A stretch of DNA of 64,000 bases from Burkholderiaceae bacterium 16 (lineage in GTDB: Bacteria; Pseudomonadota; Gammaproteobacteria; Burkholderiales; Burkholderiaceae), in the NCBI GenBank assembly GCA_000955785.1, contig JYOD01000037.1:155189-219188 (forward strand), in the 5' to 3' direction. A program made the position numbers and the translations under genes. The notes under the pieces were generated by a model. That model was not told where the DNA came from, did no database searches, and worked only from the letters and a program-made list of their open reading frames with translations. This document shows, piece by piece, positions 46,364 to 54,470 of this stretch; position 1 is the first letter of the stretch; each line of letters opens with the position of its first letter.

Positions 46364-47116
46364 ATGACCAGCGCCCACCTCAACCCCGACGCACCGCGCC
46401 GGCGGCTGGCAGCCTTGCTGCTGGCCGGGATGGCTGCCGCCGTCACTTTGTACCTGGGGCCGCTTACGTGCCACGCACAGGGTGGCCGCGCGCCCGCTGC
46501 CGCCGCCGCCGCAAACGCCCATCCGGCCTGGGAGGAACTCAACCCCGTGCAGCAGCGCGTTCTGGAGCCGCTGGCCGGGGAGTGGAACACCTTCCCCGAG
46601 TTGAACAGGCGGAAATGGCTGCAGATCGCTGAGCGTTATCCAAAGTTTTCGCCCGCCGAACAGGCACGCCTGCAGACTCGCATGTCCGAATGGGTCAAGA
46701 TGACGCCCCAGCAACGCCGCCTGGCTCGCGAAAACTACCAGATCACGCGCTCGGTGCCGGCCCAGAAGAAGGCCGAAGCCTGGGACAAGTACCAGCAGTT
46801 GCCGGAAGAGCAGAAGAAGAACCTGGCGGCGGCCGAGAAGGTGCCGCGCCGTCCGGGCGCAGTCAGCGCACTGCCCTCGGGCAAGCGGCTGCCCGCCGAG
46901 ACCACGCGGCAATTGCACCTGGAAAAGAAGGCGCCGGCCAGCGCCACCTCCAACGCCAGGCGCACGCCGGCACCCAAAGCCGCCCCACCTGCGCCTGAGC
47001 CCCAAGCCACCTCGACGGCCGCCGCCCCGGCCCCGGCGGCGGACACCCCGCGCGAGGCCGCCACCGAGGCTGCCGCCAGCAGTACTGCCAGTCCCGACGA
47101 GCCGGTGCGCCGCTGA
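46364..47116 (+). CDS. DUF3106 family periplasmic protein
   Basis: Protein of 250 residues with an N-terminal signal-anchor-like segment (LAALLLAGMAAAVTLYLGPLTCHA). A helical region at about residues 45-130 contains ELNRRKWLQIAERYPKFSPA and MTPQQRRLARENYQ, resembling the LTxxQ helices of Spy/CpxP/CnrX-type sensors. The C-terminal 100 residues are an Ala/Pro/Thr-rich tail. It starts 1 bp after DUF3619, so it belongs to the sigma operon. A sensor or chaperone role is inference. Confidence 0.78.
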   Translation: MTSAHLNPDAPRRRLAALLLAGMAAAVTLYLGPLTCHAQGGRAPAAAAAANAHPAWEELNPVQQRVLEPLAGEWNTFPELNRRKWLQIAERYPKFSPAEQARLQTRMSEWVKMTPQQRRLARENYQITRSVPAQKKAEAWDKYQQLPEEQKKNLAAAEKVPRRPGAVSALPSGKRLPAETTRQLHLEKKAPASATSNARRTPAPKAAPPAPEPQATSTAAAPAPAADTPREAATEAAASSTASPDEPVRR

Positions 47117-47392
47117 GGACCTGCGGTGGCGCTGCCCGTACTGCCATACCCTGACGATCCCGGCTTTTGGCATAATGCCGCTTGTGCTGCCCCAGCGGCG
47201 CTTGTTTCCTGCCTGGCGGCCCTGCTTCGCCGCCCGGCTCGCCGTGGACGCCGCTGCCGCGAATGACTTGGGAGTCATGGGATCCCGCCAGATCCCATCA
47301 TCCGGCAGCCTTATTTACCAGGCGGCGCGCTGCCCACTCAGGCATCACCGCCGAGCCGGCGCCGGACCCCGCCCTTTTTCCGTCTGATCGCC

Positions 47393-47959
47393 ATGCCTGC
47401 CGTCACCACGCCCAAATCCAACGCCAAGCCGGCTGCATCCGCCGCGCCAGCCAGCCCCGTGGGGCCGGGCCAGGCGCCGACGATCCGCCGCCGCATCGCC
47501 TGCATGTTGTACGAGGGCGTGCTGCTGTTCGGCGTGCTGAGCGCCTCTACCGGGCTCTACCTGCTGGCGCGCCCTGGGCTGCAGCAACTGGGCCTGGACG
47601 GTCGCTTCACCATGCAATGCTGGAGCTTCCTGGTGCTGGGCTGCTATTTCGTCTGGTTCTGGCAGCGCAACGGCCAGACACTGGCCATGCAGACCTGGCG
47701 CATGCGCGTGGAGACGGCCGCGGGAACGCCCCCGCGCTGGCCGCAGGCGGCGCTGCGCTACCTGCTGGCATGGCTGTGGCTGCCACCTTCGGCGGCGGCC
47801 GGCCACTTCCTCGGCCTCGTCAAGGGCCCCTTCATCGGCGTGCTGTGCGCCGGATTGCTGCTCTGGATCCTGCTGGCCTGGCTGGACCCCAGGCGGCAGT
47901 TCCTGCACGACCGCCTCGCCCGCACCCGCCTGACCGACCTGCGCCCGCCCAAGCCATGA
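47393..47959 (+). CDS. RDD family membrane protein
   Basis: Inner-membrane protein of 188 residues with four hydrophobic segments. The family Arg-Asp motif is visible at the end as RRQFLHDRLARTRLTDL, and the helical parts include RIACMLYEGVLLFGVLSASTGLYLL. RDD proteins have been linked to ion or small-molecule transport, but no substrate can be named. It lies 276 bp after DUF3106. Its stop overlaps the next start (ATGA). Confidence 0.85.
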   Translation: MPAVTTPKSNAKPAASAAPASPVGPGQAPTIRRRIACMLYEGVLLFGVLSASTGLYLLARPGLQQLGLDGRFTMQCWSFLVLGCYFVWFWQRNGQTLAMQTWRMRVETAAGTPPRWPQAALRYLLAWLWLPPSAAAGHFLGLVKGPFIGVLCAGLLLWILLAWLDPRRQFLHDRLARTRLTDLRPPKP

Positions 47960-48933
47960 ACCTGTCGGCTGCCGCCTTGCGCCGCACCGCGGTGGCATTG
48001 CAGGCCGCCGCAGCACTGGGCTGCGCCACCGCACTCCATGACTGGCATGACTGGTCCCTTGCCCCAGCCCTGCTGGCCGGCGTCGGCGTGGTGCTGGCGG
48101 TGCTGGGGCTTGCCGTCGCCGGCGCCTTTGCCATTTCCCTGCGCGGCATCGGCGAGCCCGCCGAGACCCGCCCGCCGCTCCCGCCCGCCTTGCTGGACAC
48201 CCGGCCGGCGCCGTTGACGCTGCCGCAGGCGCTGGCCTGCTACTTGCGCGAATACGCCGCTGTGTTCCGCATGTTCAACTGGCTGCAGCCGTTCTGTTCG
48301 CACCGGCGCCTCCGTCCGGCCAATGCGCCGAGTTCGCGTCCGCCGCTGCTGCTGGTGCACGGCTACGGCTGCAACCATGCGGTCTGGCTCGATATGCAGC
48401 CCGCCCTGGCGGCGGCCGGCTATCACTGCGAGGCGATCGACCTGGACCCGGTCTTCGGCGACATCGATCACTATGCCCTCGAAGTGCGCGCCGCCATGGC
48501 ACGCATCGCCGCCACCACCGGCCAGCCTCCGCTCCTGCTCTGCCACAGCATGGGCGGCCTGGCCGCGCGTGCCGCGCTGGCCGGCAGGGGTGCGCCGCCC
48601 CCGTGCCGCGGCATCGTCACGCTGGGCACCCCGCACCACGGCTGCGCGCTGGCCCGCTACGGCGGCGGTTTCAACGCGCGCCAGATGCGCTGCGGCAGCG
48701 CCTGGCTGCGCGCGCTGGCGGCGCGGGAAACGCCCCGCCAGCGCGCCGTGCTGGTGTCGATCTTCAGCTGGCACGACTCCATCGCCGGCCCGGCCGGCAC
48801 GTCCTGGCTGGAAGGCGCCCATCACGTTCCCCTGGCCGGCATCGGCCATGTCAGCCTGTTGCGGCACCCGCAGGCCACGCAGGCCGCGCTGCGCGCGCTT
48901 GCGCAGTTGTCGGCGGTGGCTCCGGCGGCCTGA
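47956..48933 (+). CDS. Alpha/beta hydrolase (triacylglycerol lipase/PGAP1-like)
   Basis: Protein of 325 residues with two N-terminal membrane segments (ALQAAAALGCATALHDW, LLAGVGVVLAVLGLAVAGAF) and a hydrolase domain from about residue 125 (PLLLVHGYGCNHAVWLDMQP). The nucleophile Ser is in LLCHSMGGLAARAAL (about residue 198), and the probable His is near the end in GIGHVSLLRHPQ. The start is the ATG at 47956 overlapping the RDD stop; the frame is open back to 47182 but that part lies under the RDD gene. It may hydrolyse a membrane-associated ester; substrate unknown. Confidence 0.85.
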   Translation: MNLSAAALRRTAVALQAAAALGCATALHDWHDWSLAPALLAGVGVVLAVLGLAVAGAFAISLRGIGEPAETRPPLPPALLDTRPAPLTLPQALACYLREYAAVFRMFNWLQPFCSHRRLRPANAPSSRPPLLLVHGYGCNHAVWLDMQPALAAAGYHCEAIDLDPVFGDIDHYALEVRAAMARIAATTGQPPLLLCHSMGGLAARAALAGRGAPPPCRGIVTLGTPHHGCALARYGGGFNARQMRCGSAWLRALAARETPRQRAVLVSIFSWHDSIAGPAGTSWLEGAHHVPLAGIGHVSLLRHPQATQAALRALAQLSAVAPAA

Positions 48934-48996
48934 GCCGCCGGCGGACGTTGCCGGGTTTCGATTTCGGTGCTGTTGGCTTTTGCAGCCAAGGGCTGT

Positions 48997-49025
48997 CGCC
49001 GTTTCTTGTACGGCGCTGTTTTTTT
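48997..49025 (+). terminator. Terminator after the hydrolase gene
   Basis: Stem CGCCGT/ACGGCG with a 7-nt loop, followed by CTG and seven T. It sits inside wider inverted arms TGCCGGGTTT (48949-48958) and AAACCCGGCA (49033-49042). Confidence 0.7.
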
Positions 49026-49110
49026 GAAGCCCAAACCCGGCATCGTACAAAGCGGCAACCGCCAGAGCCTGGCACGCCGGCGCCCCTCATCGCGCATGGC
49101 ATCCTCGCAA

Positions 49111-49154
49111 CGGTCATATGACGTTCATGTTTCCGTCACCGCTCCGTCACGCGC
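49111..49154 (+). promoter_or_regulatory. PHO box: four tandem 11-bp PhoB-type repeats
   Basis: Consecutive 11-bp units begin CGGTCAT (49111), CGTTCAT (49122), CCGTCAC (49133) and CCGTCAC (49144), each followed by four spacer bases. This matches the PhoB pattern CTGTCAT-N4-CTGTCAT in orientation, unit length and spacing. It ends 39 bp before the phosphoesterase ATG. No strong -10 hexamer was identified. Confidence 0.8.
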
Positions 49155-49193
49155 TGCTGGCCCAATGCAGCCATCGTCGCTACCGGGGCCACC

Positions 49194-50198
49194 ATGGTTC
49201 AAGCTCTTCGTTCTGCCTGCGGACGTCTGGCCAAGGCCACGTATCTGCTGGGCAGCCGCACCGCCGAGTCTCAATCCCTGCCCGCCGCGCTGGCCGCATT
49301 CATGCCACCGGGCAGTACCTTGCAGCAACGGCCTCCCGCGCGTACCGCCACCTCTCCCGCCCCTGCGAATCCTGCCCCCCCGGACACCACAGTCCAAACC
49401 CCGCACCCTTCCCACCCGATCCGCCATTACCGTGCCATCTGGCTGTCCGACATCCATCTCGGCACGCCCGGCTGCCAGGCCGACTACCTGCTCGACTTCC
49501 TCAAGCACAATGAATCGGACCAGCTCTACCTGGTCGGCGACATCATCGACGGCTGGCAATTGCGCCGCGGCTGGTACTGGCCGCAAAGCCACAACGACGT
49601 GGTGCAGAAGCTGCTGCGCAAGGCGCGCAAGGGCACCGAGGTGATCTACGTGCCGGGCAACCACGATGAGGTGGCGCGCCAGTTCGACGGTCTCGCCTTC
49701 GGCGACATCACGGTGCGCGAAGACGCCATCCACGTCACCGCCGCCGGCCGCAGGCTGTGGGTAGTGCATGGCGACCTGTTCGATGGCGTGGTGCAGCACG
49801 CGCGCTGGCTGGCCTACCTGGGCGACTCGCTCTACACGCTGATCCTGGCCATCAATCGCCACTTCAACCGCATCCGTGCCCGTCTCGGCTTCCCGTACTG
49901 GTCGCTATCGCAATACCTGAAGCACCAGGTCAAGAACGCGGTGAACTACATCAACTCGTTCGAGCAAGCGATGGTGGACGAAGCGCGCCGGCGCGGCTGC
50001 GACGGCGTGGTGTGCGGCCATATCCACAAGGCCGAGATCCGCGAGGTGGACGGCCAGCTCTACTGCAACGACGGCGACTGGGTGGAGAGCCTGTCCGCCC
50101 TGGTGGAAACCCAGGACGGCGAGCTGCAGATCGTCTACTGGACCACCCTGCTCGATGCACCGGCCACGGCCAGCCGCCGCGCCACCGCCACGGCCTGA
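49194..50198 (+). CDS. PlcP-type metallophosphoesterase (LpxH-related), probable phospholipase C
   Basis: Calcineurin-fold phosphoesterase of 334 residues. Metal-site motifs occur in order: SDIHLG (Asp86, His88), VGDIIDG (Asp116), PGNHDE (Asn156, His157), VVHGDLFD and GHIHKAE. The stretch YLVGDIIDGWQLRRGWYWPQ is characteristic of the rhizobial PlcP group, which splits phosphatidylcholine or phosphatidylethanolamine to diacylglycerol under phosphate limitation. The first 78 residues are a polar extension; ATG at 49302 is an alternative. A PHO box lies just upstream, and a glycosyltransferase and diacylglycerol kinase follow. LpxH-like lipid A function is the alternative. Confidence 0.82.
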   Translation: MVQALRSACGRLAKATYLLGSRTAESQSLPAALAAFMPPGSTLQQRPPARTATSPAPANPAPPDTTVQTPHPSHPIRHYRAIWLSDIHLGTPGCQADYLLDFLKHNESDQLYLVGDIIDGWQLRRGWYWPQSHNDVVQKLLRKARKGTEVIYVPGNHDEVARQFDGLAFGDITVREDAIHVTAAGRRLWVVHGDLFDGVVQHARWLAYLGDSLYTLILAINRHFNRIRARLGFPYWSLSQYLKHQVKNAVNYINSFEQAMVDEARRRGCDGVVCGHIHKAEIREVDGQLYCNDGDWVESLSALVETQDGELQIVYWTTLLDAPATASRRATATA

Positions 50199-50300
50199 CA
50201 AGGCTTGATGTGGTCACCACCGCCACTCTCGCCAATCACCTTGATCGCCCCGGCGCCGCCGGGGCCCGTCACCCACGCGGCCCGGCCGCAAGGAGCACGC

Positions 50301-51446
50301 ATGAAGATCCTGATCGTCACCGATGCCTGGGAGCCGCAGGTCAATGGCGTGGTGCGCACACTCAAGTCCACCCGCCGCGAGCTGATCGCGATGGGACACA
50401 CGGTGGAACTGATCACCCCGCAGGAATTCCGCACCATTCCTTGCCCGACCTATCCCGAGATCGCACTGTCCCTGTTCGCCGGCGCCAAGGTCAGGGAGCG
50501 TATCCGGTCCTTCGCACCGGATGCCCTGCACATTGCCACCGAGGGACCACTGGGGCTGGCGGCGCGCCGCCATGCGATCCGTGAGCGGCTGCCCTTCACC
50601 ACGGCTTACCACACGCGCTTCCCCGAGTACGTGCAGGCGCGCTTCGGCATCCCGCTGGCGTGGACTTATCGCTTCCTGCGCTGGTTCCACGGCCCGGCGC
50701 GCGCGGTGATGGCGCCGACTCCCGTGGTGCTGCAGGACCTGCGCAGCTTCGGCATCACGCACGGCGTACTGTGGACCCGCGGCGTCGACCTGGATGTGTT
50801 CACCGCGCAGCACGTCAACGTGCTCAACACGGCGCACCCGATCTTTCTCTATGTGGGCCGCGTCGCCGTGGAAAAAAACGTCGAGGCCTTTCTCGCGCTG
50901 GACCTGCCGGGCTCCAAGTGGGTGGTCGGCGACGGGCCGGCACTGGCGTCGCTACGTGCGCGCTATCCTGGTGCCAGCTACCTCGGGGTGCTGAGCCAGC
51001 AGGAACTGGCCAAGGTGTATGCTTCAGCCGACGTCTTCGTATTCCCCAGCCGCACCGATACGTTCGGGCTGGTCTTGCTCGAAGCGCTGGCCAGCGGCCT
51101 GCCGGTGGCCGCCTATCCGGTGACCGGGCCAATCGATGTGCTTGGCGACAGCGGCGCCGGGGTGATGCACGAAGACTTGCGCGAAGCTTGCCTGGAGGCG
51201 CTGCGCATCGACCGTGCCACCGCCCGCGCCCATGCCGAGCGGTTCTCGTGGCGTGCCGCCTCCGAGCAGTTCCTGACTCACCTGCAGCCGCTGCCGGCCG
51301 TGCGCGCGGCGCTGACCGGCAACGCTGCACGTACCACATCCGAACATGCCGACTCCGCATCGCCCGCCGTCCGACCCGCACCGCCCGCCAGCGCCCCAGA
51401 CCTCGGCGCCGGCCCAGGACTCTCCGAACAACGACTACACGATTGA
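50301..51446 (+). CDS. Glycosyltransferase family 4, Agt-like diacylglycerol glycosyltransferase
   Basis: GT-B fold transferase of 381 residues from the ATG at 50301 (AAGGAG ribosome site); a longer frame from 50205 lacks one. MKILIVTDAWEPQVNGVVRT is the acceptor-side loop. The donor-binding region is VFVFPSRTDTFGLVLLEALA with the EX7E-type acidic pattern near residue 250. This subgroup includes bacterial glycolipid synthases (Agt, SqdX-like). In the PlcP context it would add sugar to diacylglycerol at the inner membrane. The last 35 residues are Pro/Ala/Ser-rich and overlap dgkA. Confidence 0.82.
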   Translation: MKILIVTDAWEPQVNGVVRTLKSTRRELIAMGHTVELITPQEFRTIPCPTYPEIALSLFAGAKVRERIRSFAPDALHIATEGPLGLAARRHAIRERLPFTTAYHTRFPEYVQARFGIPLAWTYRFLRWFHGPARAVMAPTPVVLQDLRSFGITHGVLWTRGVDLDVFTAQHVNVLNTAHPIFLYVGRVAVEKNVEAFLALDLPGSKWVVGDGPALASLRARYPGASYLGVLSQQELAKVYASADVFVFPSRTDTFGLVLLEALASGLPVAAYPVTGPIDVLGDSGAGVMHEDLREACLEALRIDRATARAHAERFSWRAASEQFLTHLQPLPAVRAALTGNAARTTSEHADSASPAVRPAPPASAPDLGAGPGLSEQRLHD

Positions 51447-51846
51447 GCAGAACCCCCACAAAGGCAATCGCGGCCTGGCACGGGCCTGGCATGCCGGCAT
51501 CAATTCGCTGTCCGGCCTGCGCTACGCGGTGCTGGAAGAGAGCGCATTCCGCCAGGAACTGACGCTGGTGGTCATCCTGACACCCTGCGCCCTGCTACTG
51601 CCGGTAGGCATCGTCGAGCGCATCCTGCTGCTGGGCACCTTGCTGCTGGTGCTCATTGTGGAGTTGCTCAACTCCAGCGTGGAAGCCGCGGTCGATCGCA
51701 TCTCGCTGGAGCGCCACAGCCTGTCCAAGCGCGCCAAGGACTTCGGCAGCGCCGCGGTGATGCTGGCGCTGGTGCTGTGCGGCGGTACCTGGCTCGCCAT
51801 TGCCGGACCGATCGTGGTGGACTGGCTGCGGGCGCTGGCCGCCTGA
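51346..51846 (+). CDS. dgkA: Diacylglycerol kinase
   Basis: Small trimeric membrane kinase that phosphorylates diacylglycerol to phosphatidic acid, 166 residues. Active-site pattern VELLNSSVEAAVDRISLE carries the catalytic Glu and the Asn/Glu pair, and KRAKDFGSAAVM holds the later Asp. Three helices follow an N-terminal amphipathic segment (GLARAWHAGINSLSGLRYAV). It is about 40 residues longer than E. coli DgkA because of a polar N-terminus that overlaps the glycosyltransferase gene by 101 bp; no later ATG is available. It would salvage diacylglycerol released by the PlcP-like enzyme. Confidence 0.9.
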   Translation: MPTPHRPPSDPHRPPAPQTSAPAQDSPNNDYTIEQNPHKGNRGLARAWHAGINSLSGLRYAVLEESAFRQELTLVVILTPCALLLPVGIVERILLLGTLLLVLIVELLNSSVEAAVDRISLERHSLSKRAKDFGSAAVMLALVLCGGTWLAIAGPIVVDWLRALAA

Positions 51847-51960
51847 CGCTGGGCGCTTCCATCGTCAAACAGGGCGTCCGTGGCCGATACGGCATTGCGG
51901 CAAACGGCGATTGCTTATAATCGGCTTCAACTTACCGAATTGCCGGTCGCCCGGTCGCCC

Positions 51961-52659
51961 ATGGAACCCAAACAGCAAACCGGCCCCCGCCGCACCCGGG
52001 ACCGCATCCTAGACGTCTCCCTCCGCCTGTTCAACGAACTGGGCGAGCCCAACGTCACGACCACGACCATTGCGGAAGCCATGGAGATCAGCCCCGGCAA
52101 TCTCTACTATCACTTCCGCAACAAGGACGACATCATCAACTCCATCTTCGTGCTGTTCGAGCAGGAGATGGAGCGCCGCCTCAAGATGCCCAACGACCGC
52201 AAGGCCACGCTGGACGAGAGCTGGGGCTACCTGCAGTACATGGCGGAGTTCATGTGGACTTACCGCTTCCTCTACCGCGACATCAACGACCTGCTGGCGC
52301 GCAACCGCATGCTCGAGACCAACTTCAAGCGCATCGTCGAGCAGAAAAAGCGCTTTGCGATGGAGATCTGCCGGCAGTTCCAGGAAGACGGCGAGATGGA
52401 AGCCACGCCCGAGCAGGTCGATGCCATCTGTACCAATATGGTCGTGGTAGCCACTTACTGGCTGTCCTTCCAGTTCGTCCAGCATCCGCGCCAGTACAAC
52501 GATCCCGAACAGATCCGCGGCTACCTGCACGGCGCGAGTTATCACATCTTCTCGATCCTTGCCCCTTATCTGCGCGGCAAGGCCCGCCAGGCGTTCGACG
52601 TGCTGGCCCAGGAATACGCCGCCGCCAAGGCGGCACAAACAGCAAAGGAAAGAAAGTGA
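51961..52659 (+). CDS. TetR/AcrR family transcriptional regulator
   Basis: DNA-binding protein of 232 residues from the ATG at 51961. N-terminal helix-turn-helix at about residues 13-58: TRDRILDVSLRLFNELGEPN and ITPGN-like ISPGNLYYHFRNKDDII. The C-terminal ligand domain is wholly helical with many aromatic residues (YMAEFMWTYRFLYRDINDLL). The 81-bp upstream extension of the frame is not needed. Its stop overlaps the GTG start of the LOG gene, so the two are co-expressed. Ligand and targets unknown. Confidence 0.9.
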   Translation: MEPKQQTGPRRTRDRILDVSLRLFNELGEPNVTTTTIAEAMEISPGNLYYHFRNKDDIINSIFVLFEQEMERRLKMPNDRKATLDESWGYLQYMAEFMWTYRFLYRDINDLLARNRMLETNFKRIVEQKKRFAMEICRQFQEDGEMEATPEQVDAICTNMVVVATYWLSFQFVQHPRQYNDPEQIRGYLHGASYHIFSILAPYLRGKARQAFDVLAQEYAAAKAAQTAKERK

Positions 52660-53240
52660 AGTCCGTTTGTATCTATTGCGGCTCCAGCCCCGGCAACCGC
52701 CCCGAATACGCCGCCGCGGCGCGCACCATGGGCAAGCTCCTGGCCGAGCGTGGCCTGGCGCTGGTCTACGGCGGGGGCAAGGTCGGGCTGATGGGCATCG
52801 TGGCCGATGCCGTGCTGGCGCACGGCGGCACCGCCATCGGCATCATTCCCGATGCGCTGATGCAAAAGGAAGTCGGACACCGCGGCCTGACCGAGCTGCA
52901 CGTGGTGCGCAATATGCACGAGCGCAAGCAGATGATGGCCGACCGCGCCGATGCCTTTATCGCCATGCCTGGCGGTGTCGGCACCTTCGAGGAACTGTTC
53001 GAGACCTTCACCTGGCTGCAGCTGGGCTATCACGCCAAGCCGGTGGGGCTGCTCAATGTGGCGGGATTCTATGACAGCATGCTCGGCTTCATGCAGCACG
53101 CCGTGGACGAAGGCTTCCTGAAGCAGGTCCACAATGACCTGCTGCATGTGGCGCCTACGCCCGAAGGCATCCTCGACAAGCTCGCCAATGCGCCGCGCTT
53201 GCTGGTGGACAAGTGGCAGGAGAAGCGCGAGGAGACCTGA
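52656..53240 (+). CDS. LOG family protein (TIGR00730), nucleotide 5'-monophosphate phosphoribohydrolase
   Basis: Rossmann-fold protein of 194 residues from a GTG at 52656 with AAAGGAAAG upstream, overlapping the TetR stop (GTGA). KSVCIYCGSSPGNRPEYAAA starts the fold, and the LOG signature MPGGVGTFEELFETFTW (about residues 104-120) supplies the catalytic Arg/Glu neighbourhood together with MHERKQMM. Family members release ribose 5-phosphate from cytokinin or purine nucleotides. Older annotation as lysine decarboxylase is not supported. Confidence 0.92.
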   Translation: MKSVCIYCGSSPGNRPEYAAAARTMGKLLAERGLALVYGGGKVGLMGIVADAVLAHGGTAIGIIPDALMQKEVGHRGLTELHVVRNMHERKQMMADRADAFIAMPGGVGTFEELFETFTWLQLGYHAKPVGLLNVAGFYDSMLGFMQHAVDEGFLKQVHNDLLHVAPTPEGILDKLANAPRLLVDKWQEKREET

Positions 53241-53247
53241 TGATGCT

Positions 53248-53274
53248 CCCGGCGGCCGGACTCCGGCCGCCGGG
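53248..53274. terminator. GC-rich hairpin between convergent genes
   Basis: Perfect 13-bp inverted repeat CCCGGCGGCCGGA/TCCGGCCGCCGGG with a one-base loop, between the LOG stop and the converging binding-protein stop. No T-run on either side, so intrinsic termination is uncertain. Confidence 0.5.
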
Positions 53275-53276
53275 GA

Positions 53277-54308
53277 TTACATCGGCTTGAGGCCAAGCGC
53301 ATTCACCATGCCGCGATAGCGGCTCAGCTGCGCTGCCTGCCATGTCTCGGCCTCCTGTTCACTGCCCGCGCGCATCACCGTGCGCCCTTCCGACTCCAGC
53401 CGGGCCCGCAGCTCCGGCTGGGCCAGCGCCTGGCCGATAGCCAGGCGCAACTTGCGCACCACGTCGTCGGGCGTGCCTTTACGCACGTAATAGCCGCCAC
53501 CGATCACGTACTCGAAATCCGACAGTAGCTTGCTGTCCCGCAGGGTCGGGATATGCCGCAACTGCGCGGGCAGCGTCTTGGAAAAACTGCTCACCACCTT
53601 GATCCGGCCCTGCTTGGCCATGGCATCCATGCTGACCTGATAGGGCAGCACCGCGAAGTCGACCTGGCCACCGGCCAGGTCCTGCAGCGCGGGCGCGGCG
53701 CCCTTGTAGGGCACGTGCAGGAATTTCGCGCCGGTGCGCTGGCCCATATATTCCGTCAGCACGTGGTAAAGCGAGCCAACGCCAACGCTGCCATACGTGA
53801 GCGGCTTGGCGCCTGGCTTGCGGGCCAATTCGACGAATTCATCCAGTGTCCTGGCCGGCAGGTCACCGCGCACCAGGAGCACGATGGTGGCCTCGGTGAT
53901 GGGCTGCACCAGCCGGAAGTCCTCTGGCTTGTATTTGGCGGACGCGTTCAGCAGCGGCGTCAGGATGACTTCGTTGGCGGAGCCATGCAGCATGGCGTAG
54001 CCGTCCGGCGGGCTGTTCAGCACGCGCATGGCGCCCAGCACGCCGGTGCCGCCCGCCACATTCTCGACCAATACCTGTTGCCCAAGCGCCCGGCCGATGG
54101 GTTCGCTGAAGATGCGCGCGGAAACGTCGCTCGCGCCGCCGGCAGGATATGGCACCACCAGGGATACCGGCTTGAGCGTGGGATAGGCAGGGCCCTCGGC
54201 GAGTGCCGGCGAGGTGATGCACGCCATGCCGAGCACGGCCGTCAGCCATCGCATCGCGCCGCGCGCCCCTTGCCGGTTCCATCCGCTGCCGGGCATCAAG
54301 CTGTTCAT
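53277..54308 (-). CDS. Bug family (TctC) tripartite tricarboxylate-type substrate-binding protein
   Basis: Periplasmic binding protein of 343 residues from the ATG at 54308 (GGAGGGA ribosome site). The signal peptide includes MRWLTAVLGMACITSPALA. The mature part starts AYPTLKPVSLVVPYPAGGAS with the Bug ligand-binding loop. The later LHVPYKGAAPALQDLAGGQV is typical. No membrane TctA/TctB genes are adjacent, usual for the expanded Bug families of Burkholderiales. A LysR-type operator upstream is shared with the nearby amidohydrolase, suggesting a common substrate such as an amide or N-acyl acid. Confidence 0.88.
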   Translation of the reverse strand: MNSLMPGSGWNRQGARGAMRWLTAVLGMACITSPALAEGPAYPTLKPVSLVVPYPAGGASDVSARIFSEPIGRALGQQVLVENVAGGTGVLGAMRVLNSPPDGYAMLHGSANEVILTPLLNASAKYKPEDFRLVQPITEATIVLLVRGDLPARTLDEFVELARKPGAKPLTYGSVGVGSLYHVLTEYMGQRTGAKFLHVPYKGAAPALQDLAGGQVDFAVLPYQVSMDAMAKQGRIKVVSSFSKTLPAQLRHIPTLRDSKLLSDFEYVIGGGYYVRKGTPDDVVRKLRLAIGQALAQPELRARLESEGRTVMRAGSEQEAETWQAAQLSRYRGMVNALGLKPM

Positions 54309-54425
54309 CGTTCCCTCCATCTTTGTCTCTGGCTTTTTAGTTTTTGTGCACGGCGGCCCTGGCCAATCCGGCGCCGCCAGTCTAGCAATGGCATTCTGGC
54401 CGCAGCAATGACAAGGAGAGGGTGA

Positions 54426-54450
54426 AATCGTTGCACGCAACGCAACGATT
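54426..54450. promoter_or_regulatory. LysR-type operator upstream of the Bug gene
   Basis: Perfect inverted repeat AATCGTTGC-N7-GCAACGATT, 118-142 bp upstream of the Bug ATG. The left half is identical over ATCGTTGC to the site at 55429-55451, and the spacer is also 7 bp. Confidence 0.65.
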
Positions 54451-54470
54451 CCCGAAGCACGCCGTCCGCA

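Noticed and set aside
47182..47955. Upstream extension of the alpha/beta-hydrolase frame
   Set aside because: It overlaps the RDD gene in another frame, is Arg/Pro-rich, and a proper ATG overlapping the RDD stop begins the hydrolase.
48949..49042. Wide inverted arms TGCCGGGTTT/AAACCCGGCA as a possible small RNA or insertion-element ends
   Set aside because: The inner hairpin with T-run explains the site as a terminator. No transposase or target duplication is visible.
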